Position numbers and translations under genes: made by a program. A stretch of DNA of 64,000 nt, from assembly GCA_039821555.1 (NCBI GenBank), contig JBCBNX010000004.1:56836-120835 (forward strand). The letters are read 5' to 3'. Source of the stretch: Bacteroidota bacterium (lineage in GTDB: Bacteria > Bacteroidota > Rhodothermia > Rhodothermales > Rubricoccaceae). Positions 18,395-27,114 of the stretch are shown piece by piece; position 1 is the stretch's first letter; the number at the start of each line of letters is the position of its first letter. The notes below the pieces were generated by a model, which saw only the letters and a list, made by a program, of their open reading frames with translations, ran no database searches and was not told the DNA's origin.

Positions 18395-18492
18395 GATGGG
18401 AAGGGAGAAGTGGGAGGTTTGACGTGAGAGGTGGGAGGCTAGAAACAGCAAGAAACCCGTTGGGGGTCTACCTCTAACTTCCTACTTCGTCC

Positions 18493-19296
18493 TTACTCAC
18501 TTTCCGAAGGAAGCTCGATCCACCGGAGTTCGGGCGGTTCTTCGAGGGTGCCGTGGAAGTAGAGGTACTGGATCCATTGTTCGAGGCCGTCGAGGGCGTA
18601 GCCGTCGAGCGTGAAGCTGGCGACGCCGGCGAGGCGAAGCGGACCCGATGGGTCAGGGGTGCCTCCCGACTTCGCGATAGCTTCACTGCGGGCCTGCTCG
18701 GCGTGACGGGCGGCGTCGCGGAGCGCGAGCGCCTCGGCGATGTCGAGCGAGCCTGCCGGGGCAGCGAGCAGGCCCCACACCATCGGGCGGAGCGTCAGTT
18801 CGAGCCACTCGTAGCCGAGGTCGAGCACGAGGCCGTCGGCTGCCACTTCCTGCGCGACAGCCTGGGCGTTGTCGCCGACGAGCAGGAGCGCGTCGTGGGC
18901 GGCGTAGCGCTCGGCGGTAGGCTCACTCGCCGGGTCGGAAGGACGGAACGATGGGCGGAGGCTGTAGTGCTCCCGGAGCAGCGTCTGGGCGAGCAGTGCC
19001 TCCTGGCGGTCGCGTGGGTCGAAGCCGACCGCCTCGATCTGATCGAGCGGGGCGCGGACGGCAAGGCGGGCGTACGGCCACGGCTCGCTCACCACGCCGA
19101 CGCCCGGTACGAGGTCGTAGAGGTCCGGCTTGAGCAGCACGTCAAGCGTCGGCACGAGGCCCACGTCGGCGTGGCCTCGGATTAGCGCGTCGGCGACGGC
19201 CGTCGGGACGAGCGCGTCGGACTGGCTCACCGGCCCGTCCTCCAGCGCGTAGCTCAGCACGCGAAGCGGCTCGTAGGGCCAGGAGGCGAAACGCAT
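18493..19296 (-). CDS. mqnA: MqnA/MqnD-type chorismate dehydratase-like protein (menaquinone, futalosine pathway)
   Basis: 267 residues from ATG 19296. It has a periplasmic-binding-protein-like fold: ALVPTAVADALIRGHADVGL near residue 30, VVSEPWPYARLAVRA near 70 and LDLGYEWLELTLRPMVWGLL near 160. The last matches the DLGxEWxxxTxLPFVFAxW region of MqnA, though PFVFA is changed to PMVWG. MqnA dehydrates chorismate as the first step of the futalosine route to menaquinone. No other mqn gene is in the window. Family is likely; a related substrate-binding role cannot be excluded. Confidence 0.75.
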   Translation of the reverse strand: MRFASWPYEPLRVLSYALEDGPVSQSDALVPTAVADALIRGHADVGLVPTLDVLLKPDLYDLVPGVGVVSEPWPYARLAVRAPLDQIEAVGFDPRDRQEALLAQTLLREHYSLRPSFRPSDPASEPTAERYAAHDALLLVGDNAQAVAQEVAADGLVLDLGYEWLELTLRPMVWGLLAAPAGSLDIAEALALRDAARHAEQARSEAIAKSGGTPDPSGPLRLAGVASFTLDGYALDGLEQWIQYLYFHGTLEEPPELRWIELPSESE

Positions 19297-19383
19297 GGGG
19301 GAGAGTGAGGCGGTGCAGCAGCGTCGCGGTGTCGCGGTGCACTCACGGCCGCACTGCAACACCGACCAACCGCCACGTTCTTG

Positions 19384-19740
19384 CTAGCGGGCGCGCTGCT
19401 TCTCGCGGATGCGGGCGGCCTTGCCGCGGAGGCCGCGGAGGTAGTAGAGCTTGGCGCGGCGGACGCGGCCCTCGCGGACACGCTCGATGCGGGCCAGCTT
19501 AGGCGAGTAGAGCGGGAAGATGCGCTCCACGCCGACGCCGTTCGACACCTTGCGCACGGTGAACGTCTTCTTCGAGCCCTCGCCGCGCATGGCGATCACT
19601 ACGCCGGTGTACTTCTGGATACGCTCCTTGCTGCCCTCGATCACGCGCACGTACACGTCCACGGTGTCACCGGGCGCAAACTCGGGGATGTCGTCGCGCA
19701 GCTGGGTGCCTTCGACGAGGTTCATCAGTTCGGTGGACAT
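19384..19740 (-). CDS. rplS: 50S ribosomal protein L19
   Basis: 118 residues, full length. Diagnostic segments are [46 protein letters not shown] and [19 protein letters not shown]19 sits at the 30S-50S interface. It closes the conserved series ffh-rpsP-rimM-trmD-rplS, separated from trmD by about 250 bp, so it may have its own promoter or a long leader. A GCTTGC/GCAAGC hairpin with a 4-base loop lies near 19793-19808 upstream. Confidence 0.97.
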   Translation of the reverse strand: MSTELMNLVEGTQLRDDIPEFAPGDTVDVYVRVIEGSKERIQKYTGVVIAMRGEGSKKTFTVRKVSNGVGVERIFPLYSPKLARIERVREGRVRRAKLYYLRGLRGKAARIREKQRAR

Positions 19741-19989
19741 GGCAGGTACGGTTGGGGAGTCGGCAAAAATTCAGGGCAGGCGCGTCGCTATTCCGCTTGC
19801 GAAAGCAAGCCCCACTCGGGACGAATAGAGCTTCACAACATACGGCAGCGAGCCCCGCTAAACGACGCCTTGACGCCGATTGTGCTCCATCTTGCCGATT
19901 CTTCGAATGAGTCGGGTGGTGTTGCAGTGAGGCCGTATCGCGGTGGGTCGTAGGCCAAAACGGGCGCACCGCTTAACCGCCACATCACC

Positions 19990-20694
19990 TCACTCTCCCA
20001 GCAAATCGGGCCGGCGCTCATGGGTCTTCGTCAGCCGCTCGGTCTCGCGCCAGGCGGAGATCTTGGCGTGGTCCCCGGAGCGGAGCACCTCGGGGATCGA
20101 CTGGCCGCGGAACGTCTCGGGGCGGGTGTAGACGGGCGCGTCGAGAAGGCCGTCTTGGAACGAGTCAGAGAGCGCAGACTGGGCGTCGCCGATCACGCCG
20201 GGGACGATGCGGCAGAGCGCGTCGATGAGGACGAGCGCCGGTAGCTCGCCGCCCGAGAGCACGTAGTCGCCAATGGACACTTCCATCGTCACGAGGGTGT
20301 CGCGCACGCGCTGATCGATGCCTTTGTAGTGCCCGGCGATCAGCAGCAGATTCCCGTGCAGCGAGAGCCGGTTGGCGAGCGGCTGGTCGAGCGTGACGCC
20401 GTCGGGCGTGAGGAAGATGACATCGTCGTACGACGCGCCCTGCTCCGCCAACGCAGCCTGGAGCGCTTCAATGCAGGCGAACAGCGGTTCGGGCTTGAGC
20501 ACCATCCCGCCGCCGCCGCCGTAGGGGTAGTCGTCGATCTGCGTGTGACCGCTCTTGCCCTTGGGGATGCCGAAGGCGCGGAGGTCGTGGACGCGGATGT
20601 CGACCAGCCCCTTGCGCTGCGCCCGCTCGATGATCGAGTGTGCCAGGGGGCTCGCTACGAGGTCGGGCAGCGCTGTGATCAGGTCGATGCGCAT
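19990..20694 (-). CDS. trmD: tRNA (guanine-37-N1)-methyltransferase TrmD
   Basis: 234 residues from ATG 20694; the frame extends upstream without homology. TrmD signatures are [11 protein letters not shown] at the start, [17 protein letters not shown] near 55, [10 protein letters not shown] near 110 and [19 protein letters not shown] near 130, which form the SAM-binding trefoil knot. It methylates G37 of tRNAs reading CNN codons to prevent frameshifts. It lies 43 bp after rimM in the ribosomal/tRNA-modification operon. Confidence 0.97.
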   Translation of the reverse strand: MRIDLITALPDLVASPLAHSIIERAQRKGLVDIRVHDLRAFGIPKGKSGHTQIDDYPYGGGGGMVLKPEPLFACIEALQAALAEQGASYDDVIFLTPDGVTLDQPLANRLSLHGNLLLIAGHYKGIDQRVRDTLVTMEVSIGDYVLSGGELPALVLIDALCRIVPGVIGDAQSALSDSFQDGLLDAPVYTRPETFRGQSIPEVLRSGDHAKISAWRETERLTKTHERRPDLLGE

Positions 20695-20737
20695 GAGTAC
20701 GAGACAGAGGGCGGAGGGGGCGGCGAGACGAGGGGCG

Positions 20738-21283
20738 CTATTCGAAGAGGCCTTCGGGCGGGTCGATGGTGATGGTGCCCGCGTCGAGATCGACGTCGAG
20801 GACGATGGCGTCCACGTCGGGGACGAGCACGTCGGGCGCACCGTCGCGGTCGACGACGAGGAGCAGGTTGGCTGCCCCTTCGAGCACGTCGCGGACGGTG
20901 CCGTAGACGACGCCGTCGTTTGAATCGTGCACAGCGAGGCCGATCAGTTGGTGGATCAGGATCTCGCCGTCCTCGGGTGCGGGAAGGTCATCCTCGTGGG
21001 CGTAGACGTTGAGGTTGCGCACGCGCACGGCGTCCTCGCGGGTCGGCACGAGGTCGAGCTTCGCGAGCACCGTCACGCGCCCGCCCTTGCCGACCTGGTA
21101 GCGTACGCTCTCAATCGTGGCCTCCTCGACGCGCTTCGCCGTTTTGCCGAGGAACACGCGGTCGAGGAGGTCAAAGCGCTGCGGGTCGTCGGTTTCGGGG
21201 AAGACCTTCACTTCGCCCTTCACGCCGTGGGCGCGGCCGCAGCGCCCCATGAGGAGCAAGGCGTCGGGGTCGACAGACATCAT
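20738..21283 (-). CDS. rimM: Ribosome maturation factor RimM
   Basis: About 181 residues; two ATGs in tandem (21283 and 21280) are possible starts. Motifs are [16 protein letters not shown] near the N-terminus and a PRC-barrel half ([14 protein letters not shown] region, [34 protein letters not shown]). RimM binds S19 and helps mature the 30S head. Its place between rpsP and trmD is the conserved order. Confidence 0.95.
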   Translation of the reverse strand: MMSVDPDALLLMGRCGRAHGVKGEVKVFPETDDPQRFDLLDRVFLGKTAKRVEEATIESVRYQVGKGGRVTVLAKLDLVPTREDAVRVRNLNVYAHEDDLPAPEDGEILIHQLIGLAVHDSNDGVVYGTVRDVLEGAANLLLVVDRDGAPDVLVPDVDAIVLDVDLDAGTITIDPPEGLFE

Positions 21284-21359
21284 AGTGCGAGACGTTGAAA
21301 TGCATGAGGCTCCGGACGTGCTGGTGCCGCCCGGAGCCTCATCGATCTGGACGGGACGC

Positions 21360-22451
21360 TTACTTCTCGGCGCGGAGTTCGTCCACGTAGGCATCGAAGC
21401 CTGCCTTGTCGCCCGCGGCGAGGAAGCCAGCCTGCTTGGCCCACGTCTCCTCGTTGGCGGCGGCGTCGCTGGTGTCGCTGCCTTCGGCGATGATGCCGCG
21501 GAGTTGCTCCAGCGACTGCTCGGCGAGCTGCGCGAACGTCGTGACACCTGCGTTCGTGAGCGCGGTGGCGAACACCTTGCCGACGCCGTAGAGCTTCGTC
21601 AGGTCATCGGCCTTGGCTTCTTCCGTAGGTGCCTCTTCCGCGGGTGCTTCCTCGGCAGCCGGGGTCTCGTCAGCGGGGGCTTCTACGGCAGGCGCCTCCT
21701 CAGCCGGTGCTTCTTCCGTGGCAGCTTCGGCAGCCGGGGCTTTCTCCGAGGCTGGGGCCTCTTCGGCGATCTCGGCTTCGACGGCCGTGGCGACCTCGTT
21801 GGCGTCGGGGCCAACGGCGGGAGCACCGGCGGTCTGCACGTCGGTCGTGGCCTCGGCTTCGGCAGCCGGGGCTTCTTCAGCCGGAGCTTCGGCGGCGGGT
21901 GCTGCTGCGGCGGCAGCGGCTTCCGCAGCGGCGGCTTCCGCAGCGGCCTTCGCTTCGGCCTCGGCGCGGGCGGCGGCCTCTTCCTCCTGGCGCTGGCGCT
22001 CCAGCTCGGCCTCGCGCTCCTTGCGCTCCTTCGCCAGACGCTCGCGCTCCTCGGCGGCGCGTGCGCGCTCCGCATCCAGGGCCTCGCGGCGGCGCTGGTC
22101 CTTGGTCTTCTTCATCGCACCCGGCTTGCTGGCGATGCGCTCGCGGTGCGCGGCGACGGCCTGCTCGATCTCCTCGGCGTCCTTGCCCTTGCGGGTCAGG
22201 TGGAGGCGCAGCATGATGCCCTCCTTCGAGAGCAGCGAGCGGACCGTGTCCGAGGGCTGCGCGCCCTGCTGGAGCCAGTACATGATGCGGTCGGCCTTGA
22301 GCGCGACCTCAGCGGGCTCCTTGACCGGCTCGTAGCGGCCCAGGTCTTCGATGTACTTGCCATCGCGCGGCGAGCGGGTGTCGGCGGCGACGACGGCGTA
22401 GAGCGGGCGCTTGGTGCGGCCCATGCGGCGGAGTCGGAGTTTGACGGCCAT
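21360..22451 (-). CDS. rpsP: 30S ribosomal protein S16 with giant charged extension and C-terminal helix-hairpin-helix-like domain
   Basis: 363 residues, against about 80-90 for a standard S16. Residues 1-85 are a normal S16 (VKLRLRRMGRTKRPLYAVVA, YIEDLGRYEP, GAQPSDTVRSLLSKEG). Residues 100-175 are a highly charged coiled-coil helix rich in R, E, K and A. Residues 175-280 are repeats built from AEEAPA, AAEAP and similar. Residues 280-363 are a folded-looking domain (DDLTKLYGVGKVFATALTNA, GVTTFAQLAEQS, WAKQAGFLAAGDK) of the kind seen at the C-terminus of some Bacteroidota L21 proteins. The frame is continuous from the S16 start, so this is one protein. The role of the extension is unknown. Confidence 0.95.
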   Translation of the reverse strand: MAVKLRLRRMGRTKRPLYAVVAADTRSPRDGKYIEDLGRYEPVKEPAEVALKADRIMYWLQQGAQPSDTVRSLLSKEGIMLRLHLTRKGKDAEEIEQAVAAHRERIASKPGAMKKTKDQRRREALDAERARAAEERERLAKERKEREAELERQRQEEEAAARAEAEAKAAAEAAAAEAAAAAAAPAAEAPAEEAPAAEAEATTDVQTAGAPAVGPDANEVATAVEAEIAEEAPASEKAPAAEAATEEAPAEEAPAVEAPADETPAAEEAPAEEAPTEEAKADDLTKLYGVGKVFATALTNAGVTTFAQLAEQSLEQLRGIIAEGSDTSDAAANEETWAKQAGFLAAGDKAGFDAYVDELRAEK

Positions 22452-22575
22452 GGTTGGGAAGTATGAACGTGTGGGGGTATGAACGTGTGGAAGTGGGGTG
22501 GTGTGAGCGATGTGCTAGGCGCGTCGAACGTCCATACGTTCACACCTGCACACGTCCACACGGGAGCGCAGCGAC

Positions 22576-23931
22576 CTACCGTCGCCCGCCCATGAGTTGC
22601 TGGAGGTTGGCGGCCCGGCCCTTGCCAGAGAGCTTCGTCATGGTCTTCATCATCTTGCGCATCTCGCGGAACTGCTTCAGGAGTTGGTTCACGTCCTGCA
22701 CCTGGAGCCCCGCGCCCTTGGCGATGCGGAGGCGGCGGCTGCCGTTGATGAGTTCGGGCTTGCGGCGCTCTTCGTGTGTCATCGACTGGATGAGCGCTTC
22801 GATGTGCTTAAAGGCGTCGTCGTCGACGTCGAGGTCCTTGATCTGCTTGCCGACGCCCGGGATCATGCCCAGCAGATCTTTCAGCGAGCCCATCTTCTTG
22901 ATGCGCTGGAGCTGCTCGTAGAAGTCCTCGAGGTCAAACGTCTGCTTGCGGATCTTCTCTTCGAGCTTCTTGGCCTCCTCCTCGTCGAACTGCTCCTGCG
23001 CCTTCTCGACGAACGTGACCACGTCGCCCATCCCGAGGATGCGCTGGGCCATGCGGTCGGGGTAGAACTCGGTGAGCGCGTCGAGCTTCTCGCCCGTGGA
23101 GGCGAACTTGATCGGCTTCTGGACGACGGTGCGGATCGAGAGCGCCGCGCCGCCGCGCGTGTCACCGTCGAGCTTGGTGAGCACGACGCCGTCGAAGTTG
23201 AGGCGTTCGTTGAACGCCTTTGCCGTATTGACGGCGTCCTGGCCCGTCATCGCGTCGACGACGAAGAGGATCTCGTCGGGGTCTACGGCGGAGCGGATGT
23301 CGGCGACCTCCTGCATCATCTGCTCGTCCACGTGCAGGCGGCCCGCCGTGTCGATGATGATGGTGTCGCGGCCCAGGCGGCGCGCTTCTGCGACGGCCTC
23401 GGAGGCCACGCGGACGGCGTCGTTGATGGGGGTGCCGCTCTCGTCACGGACCGCGTAGACGGGCACACCGATCTGCTTGGCCAGGGTCTCGACCTGATCG
23501 ACAGCGGCCGGGCGGTACACGTCGGCGGCGGCGATCATCGGGTTGCGGCCCTCGCCCTTGAGGTGCTTGGCGAGCTTGCCGCAGAAGGTGGTCTTGCCCG
23601 AGCCCTGGAGGCCCGCGACCAGGATCACCGTCGGCGGGCGCTTGGCCTTGTTGAGCCCGACGTGCACGTCGCCCAGGAGGAAGACGAGTTCGTCGTAGAT
23701 CAGCTTGATGAACTGCTGCCCGGGCGAGACGGCCTGGAGGACCTTGTCTTCGAGGGCCTGCTCCTTGACCTTGGTGGTGAAGGCGCGCGCGACCTCGTAG
23801 TTGACATCGGCGTCGAGGAGCGCGCGGCGGACCTCGCGCATCGTCTCGGCGATGTTGAGTTCGTTGATGCGGCCTTCGCCCTTGACGTTTTTGAGGGCCG
23901 CGTCGAGCTTCTCGGAGAGGGTATCGAACAT
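22576..23931 (-). CDS. ffh: Signal recognition particle protein Ffh (SRP54)
   Basis: 451 residues. The N domain (1-85) is followed by the GTPase with P-loop GLQGSGKTT (107-115), [20 protein letters not shown] and [14 protein letters not shown]. The methionine-rich M domain ends with [17 protein letters not shown]. Ffh plus 4.5S RNA targets nascent membrane proteins to FtsY. It heads the block ffh-rpsP-rimM-trmD-rplS. No SRP RNA gene was recognised nearby. Confidence 0.97.
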   Translation of the reverse strand: MFDTLSEKLDAALKNVKGEGRINELNIAETMREVRRALLDADVNYEVARAFTTKVKEQALEDKVLQAVSPGQQFIKLIYDELVFLLGDVHVGLNKAKRPPTVILVAGLQGSGKTTFCGKLAKHLKGEGRNPMIAAADVYRPAAVDQVETLAKQIGVPVYAVRDESGTPINDAVRVASEAVAEARRLGRDTIIIDTAGRLHVDEQMMQEVADIRSAVDPDEILFVVDAMTGQDAVNTAKAFNERLNFDGVVLTKLDGDTRGGAALSIRTVVQKPIKFASTGEKLDALTEFYPDRMAQRILGMGDVVTFVEKAQEQFDEEEAKKLEEKIRKQTFDLEDFYEQLQRIKKMGSLKDLLGMIPGVGKQIKDLDVDDDAFKHIEALIQSMTHEERRKPELINGSRRLRIAKGAGLQVQDVNQLLKQFREMRKMMKTMTKLSGKGRAANLQQLMGGRR

Positions 23932-24462
23932 GTCGGTGCCGTGAGGGAAAGGGGAACGGGGTCAGGCGGTCTGACACCGGTCCGAGGGCGGAGCCGCGAG
24001 GGGCACAAGCCGCTGGAGATCCCGTGAGGGAGTGCGGCCTTCCGTGCGCCAGAGTGGGCGGCTGTACCCGTCGGCGGTTCCGAACGGACAGGAGAGCAAT
24101 GTACCGAGCCCGCACAGGCGGGTTCGTGCGAAAGACATGAAGGCAGTACTCCGAAGCACGCCGGACGAGGCTCAGAGCCTTCCGGAAGGGGCATACACTT
24201 GTTCCTCCAACTCAGATGTCATCCTGAGCGAAGCCGGAACGGCGGAGTCGAAGGATCTGCGGGTCGGCAATCAAGCCGCGTTGAGTGAATCGAAGCTGGC
24301 AGAGATCCTTCGGCTCGCGATGCTCGCTCAGGATGACAAGTTGGGAGGGTCAGGAGTGCACTACTTTTCTAAGCCGTCCATCGTGCTCCCTCCTTCCTAT
24401 GCCTGGCCTGGGAATAGGCGCGGCAAGCCATCTCCCCCTTTCTGCCTTCACCCTTCTGCCTT
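23932..24462. other. Gene-free region between divergent ffh and TDO-like gene
   Basis: 531 bp between divergently transcribed genes, so both promoters should be here. It contains the second copy of the long inverted repeat (24218-24337). No tRNA, small RNA or convincing ORF was recognised. Confidence 0.6.
24218..24337. repeat. Intergenic inverted-repeat element, copy 2
   Basis: The outer arms GTCATCCTGAGC (24218-24229) and GCTCAGGATGAC (24326-24337) match copy 1 exactly. The inner arms are GTCGAAGGATCT (24247-24258) and AGATCCTTCG (24303-24312). The central loop differs from copy 1, so the arms, not the middle, are conserved. Confidence 0.85.
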
Positions 24463-25770
24463 GTGCCTTCCCCCGATCCTTGGTGGACGTTTTCCCTCGA
24501 CCCGACCGTGCGAGCGGATACTAAGCAGGCGCGGCTTCGGGACGCTGACGGCCAACCGCTTGTCAACGCACCTGATGAGGCCGGGCGGCAGCCGCTCGAC
24601 TACGCTTCCTACCTCGGCCTCGATGCGCTGCTGGCGGCTCAGACGCCTGCCACCCAGGTTCCCGACGAACGCGTGTTCATCGTCATTCACCAGCTCTGCG
24701 AGCTGGTGTTCAAGCAGATGACGTTCGACCTCGGCGTGCTCGCAGGCACGTTCCGGGCGCTGACCGATGCCGACGACGACACGTTCGAGACGCGGGCGTT
24801 GGAGCCACTGCCCGACGAACGGGGGCCGAATGCGTTCTGGCGGCCTGCTCTCACGGCGGCAGCACGGCTCCGGCACTGCGCGCGGCGGCTGCTGCCCGTC
24901 GTCATGCAACTCGTCGGGCGTGGTGCGGGCGACGATGTTCTCTTTTCGACGCTCGAATACGAGCAGTTCCGCGATGCCCTGGCCCCCGCGAGCGGGTTCC
25001 AGACGGCGCAACTCCGGCTCATCCAGCGCGCACTCGGCAAAAGCCCGCTGTTCGGCGTGCGCGTCTTTCCCGGCGACACCTTTGCCCACCACTACGAGAA
25101 GACGCCCACCTCGCCCTGCCCGCACGTGTCGCTCGGCGATCCGCTCATCCTCCGCGGCGACCGCACGCGGGCCTTCCCTGAAGCAACGGACGAGAGGGAG
25201 GCAAGCCCGGCCGCCGACGTGCCTCACCTCGACGACCTCGCGCACGCCGTACTTGCTCGCCTCGCGCCAGCGGCTGACGGCCTCGTGGCGCCCCCCGCAG
25301 TGCGCCGCCTCCGCGCCGACGACCTCGACCGCAGCGTCGCCCGTTTCAGCGCGACGCTCGGGACGCCCGCCACCGACGCCGACCTAGCTCTCGCCGAGTC
25401 CGCAACGGCCACGTTCCGAGCCGACCTAGACGTGGCCATTGCCAGCGAGAACGCCCGCCGCGACGGCCTCGCCGATGCACGCCGCGGTGCCCACGCGCTG
25501 CATGTGCGCCACCCGCAGACGTGCCTCGCCTTTACGCTCGACCGGATCGCGGCGACGGACGCAGCCCTGCACGAGCCCGCTACGGATAGCTTTTTGACGG
25601 TACACCGCAAGACCGTACGCCGCCATGTCACGGGCGACAGCGGCACCGGCGGCGGTGGGCTGCCCTACCTCGTCACGAGCCAGCGCTTTCTGCTGCCGCT
25701 GTTTCCGGCCCTCGTCGCCTACGCCGACCTAGGCATCGGAGCCACCGGCGACGATGCCGACGGATGGTGA
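24463..25770 (+). CDS. Tryptophan 2,3-dioxygenase-like haem protein
   Basis: 435 residues, longer than the usual 280 or so for bacterial TDO. Family marks are LDYASYLGLDALLAAQTP near 45, FIVIHQLCELVFKQM near 72 (distal His region), LAPASGFQTAQLRLIQRALG near 170, and near 380 FLTVHRKTVRRHVTG followed by GTGGGGLPYL, which holds the expected haem-ligand His and the GTGG loop. TDO opens the tryptophan indole ring to N-formylkynurenine. Usual ELW and GTGGSSG residues are altered and the middle is enlarged, so substrate choice may differ. The 3' end overlaps the next gene. Confidence 0.8.
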   Translation: MPSPDPWWTFSLDPTVRADTKQARLRDADGQPLVNAPDEAGRQPLDYASYLGLDALLAAQTPATQVPDERVFIVIHQLCELVFKQMTFDLGVLAGTFRALTDADDDTFETRALEPLPDERGPNAFWRPALTAAARLRHCARRLLPVVMQLVGRGAGDDVLFSTLEYEQFRDALAPASGFQTAQLRLIQRALGKSPLFGVRVFPGDTFAHHYEKTPTSPCPHVSLGDPLILRGDRTRAFPEATDEREASPAADVPHLDDLAHAVLARLAPAADGLVAPPAVRRLRADDLDRSVARFSATLGTPATDADLALAESATATFRADLDVAIASENARRDGLADARRGAHALHVRHPQTCLAFTLDRIAATDAALHEPATDSFLTVHRKTVRRHVTGDSGTGGGGLPYLVTSQRFLLPLFPALVAYADLGIGATGDDADGW

Positions 25771-26369
25771 TAGCTATGGGTCCGAGGTCAAACGTCGAAA
25801 GCCGAAGGTCGAAAGCCGAGTGGCGGGCGCAGTTCGCGGCGGTCCGCGCCTCGCTCTCCGACGCCGACTATGCGGCCAAGAGCACCGCGATCTGCGACCG
25901 CCTTCAAGCGCTGCCAGTAGTTCAGAGAGCGACGACCGTGCATTGCTACTGGCCGCTCGTTGCGCGCCGCGAAATAGACACGCGTCCGTTTATCGCGGCG
26001 TGTGAGGCAGCAGGCAAGCGGGTTGTGTTGCCCGTCGTAGAAGCCTTCCAGGGCGCCCCCCGGATGGTGCATCGTCTCTACGAAGGCAAAGACCGCCTCG
26101 TCACCAACCGCTGGGGCCTGCAGGAGCCGACTGGCCCGCTCGTGGCTCCCGCCGACCTCGACGTGGTAATCGTCCCGGCGTTCGGGGCCGACCGGCGCGG
26201 TCACCGCATCGGTCACGGACGGGGCTTCTACGATGCCTTCCTCGCTGAGACGACGGCATGGCGAGTGTGTGTCGTCTACGAAGCGTGTCTCGTGGACCGG
26301 CTTCCCAGCGAGTCCCACGACATCGCGGCGAGCACGGTCGTGACCGAGCAGGCCGTCCTAGGGATTTGA
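25764..26369 (+). CDS. 5-formyltetrahydrofolate cyclo-ligase
   Basis: 201 residues. ATG 25764 overlaps the TDO-like stop by 7 nt; an in-frame ATG at 25776 is possible. Motifs are the N-terminal KAEWRAQFAAVRASLS, WPLVARREIDTRPFI, NRWGLQEP near 112 and the ATP/folate loop GHRIGHGRGFYDAFL near 150. It converts 5-formyl-THF to 5,10-methenyl-THF with ATP. The first 18 or so codons include a 14-bp-period direct repeat (GTCGAAAGCCGA at 25794 and 25808) and are not conserved in the family, so the functional start may be later. Confidence 0.92.
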   Translation: MVIAMGPRSNVESRRSKAEWRAQFAAVRASLSDADYAAKSTAICDRLQALPVVQRATTVHCYWPLVARREIDTRPFIAACEAAGKRVVLPVVEAFQGAPRMVHRLYEGKDRLVTNRWGLQEPTGPLVAPADLDVVIVPAFGADRRGHRIGHGRGFYDAFLAETTAWRVCVVYEACLVDRLPSESHDIAASTVVTEQAVLGI

Positions 26370-26480
26370 ACGCGGTCGGTGTTTCTTGCCGTTGTGTGGC
26401 CCGTAGGCTACTCTGCTCAGGACACCTGAAGTCACTCTGCATCTCATTTGTCGTTGCTCTGCGACCGCCTACCACCTCTG

Positions 26481-26514
26481 TATTGTCAATCACAATTGTA
26501 TTGTCAGCCACAAT
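26481..26514. promoter_or_regulatory. Two tandem ATTGT-N5-ACAAT palindromes (candidate operator)
   Basis: TATTGTCAATCACAAT (26481-26496) and TATTGTCAGCCACAAT (26499-26514) are near-identical 16-mers 18 bp apart. Each contains ATTGT-N5-ACAAT dyad symmetry. They lie about 80 bp before the VOC gene and after the 5-FCL stop. Spacing close to two helical turns fits a cooperative dimeric repressor. Regulatory role inferred. Confidence 0.45.
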
Positions 26515-26591
26515 CCCGAGTGCCTTGGGCGCATGAGCGTATCAGCAGCGGTCAGTGAGTCGGAGTCCATGTTCGAGAACAGGTCGATGCC

Positions 26592-27014
26592 ATGACGATC
26601 ACGAGCTCTTACCCTCTCCTGACGGTCACCAACCTGGACGAGGCCCTTCGTTTCTACACCACCCACCTACCGTTCGAGGCCACGTTCGTGTCCGACTGGT
26701 ACGTCAGTCTCCGCACGACGGGTGCGGTACCGTTCGAGTTGGCGTTCATCGAGCCGGGGCACGCGAGCGTGCCAGGTGGGTGGCGTCACGCAACGGCTGC
26801 GGGTGTAATCTTGACCATGGAGGTCGAGGACGTGGATGCGGTTCATGCCGCCATGCAGGCGGCAGGACTACCGATGCACGTTCCGCTCCGTGACGAGCCG
26901 CACGGACAACGTCACTTCATCACGGAGGACCCCAACGGGATTCTGCTCGACGTGATTACGCCGATCCCGCCCGCAGAGGGCTTCGCTGGGGGCTATGTGG
27001 AGGCGTTCACGTAG
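26592..27014 (+). CDS. VOC (glyoxalase/bleomycin-resistance) family protein
   Basis: 140 residues in one VOC unit: [20 protein letters not shown] at the start, [20 protein letters not shown] in the middle and [20 protein letters not shown] near the end. The paired betaalphabetabetabeta modules form a metal-binding dimer. Members include antibiotic-binding proteins, dioxygenases and glyoxalases; the substrate cannot be read from sequence. A tandem operator-like palindrome lies just upstream, suggesting inducible control. A 14-bp tandem repeat (27007-27034) covers its stop codon. Confidence 0.85.
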   Translation: MTITSSYPLLTVTNLDEALRFYTTHLPFEATFVSDWYVSLRTTGAVPFELAFIEPGHASVPGGWRHATAAGVILTMEVEDVDAVHAAMQAAGLPMHVPLRDEPHGQRHFITEDPNGILLDVITPIPPAEGFAGGYVEAFT

Positions 27015-27034
27015 CCGAGGTCACGTAGCCGAGG
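27007..27034 (+). repeat. 14-bp perfect tandem repeat over the VOC stop codon
   Basis: TCACGTAGCCGAGG occurs at 27007-27020 and again at 27021-27034. The TAG stop codon of the VOC gene is inside the first unit. Confidence 0.9.
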
Positions 27035-27114
27035 TGCGTAGCTCCAGCCCTCGAATTCGACAGGCAGGCTAACTCGTCGTAGCCGGCGACCTACCTTAGC
27101 CGTGCAGCGCGCAC

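Noticed and set aside
22597..24027. 476-codon open frame antisense to ffh
   Set aside because: Mirror of the conserved Ffh sequence; repetitive Leu/Val/Asp/Glu composition and no recognisable domain.
26533..26595. 20-codon frame overlapping the VOC start by ATGA, possible leader peptide
   Set aside because: No regulatory codons or attenuator hairpin seen; overlap can arise by chance.
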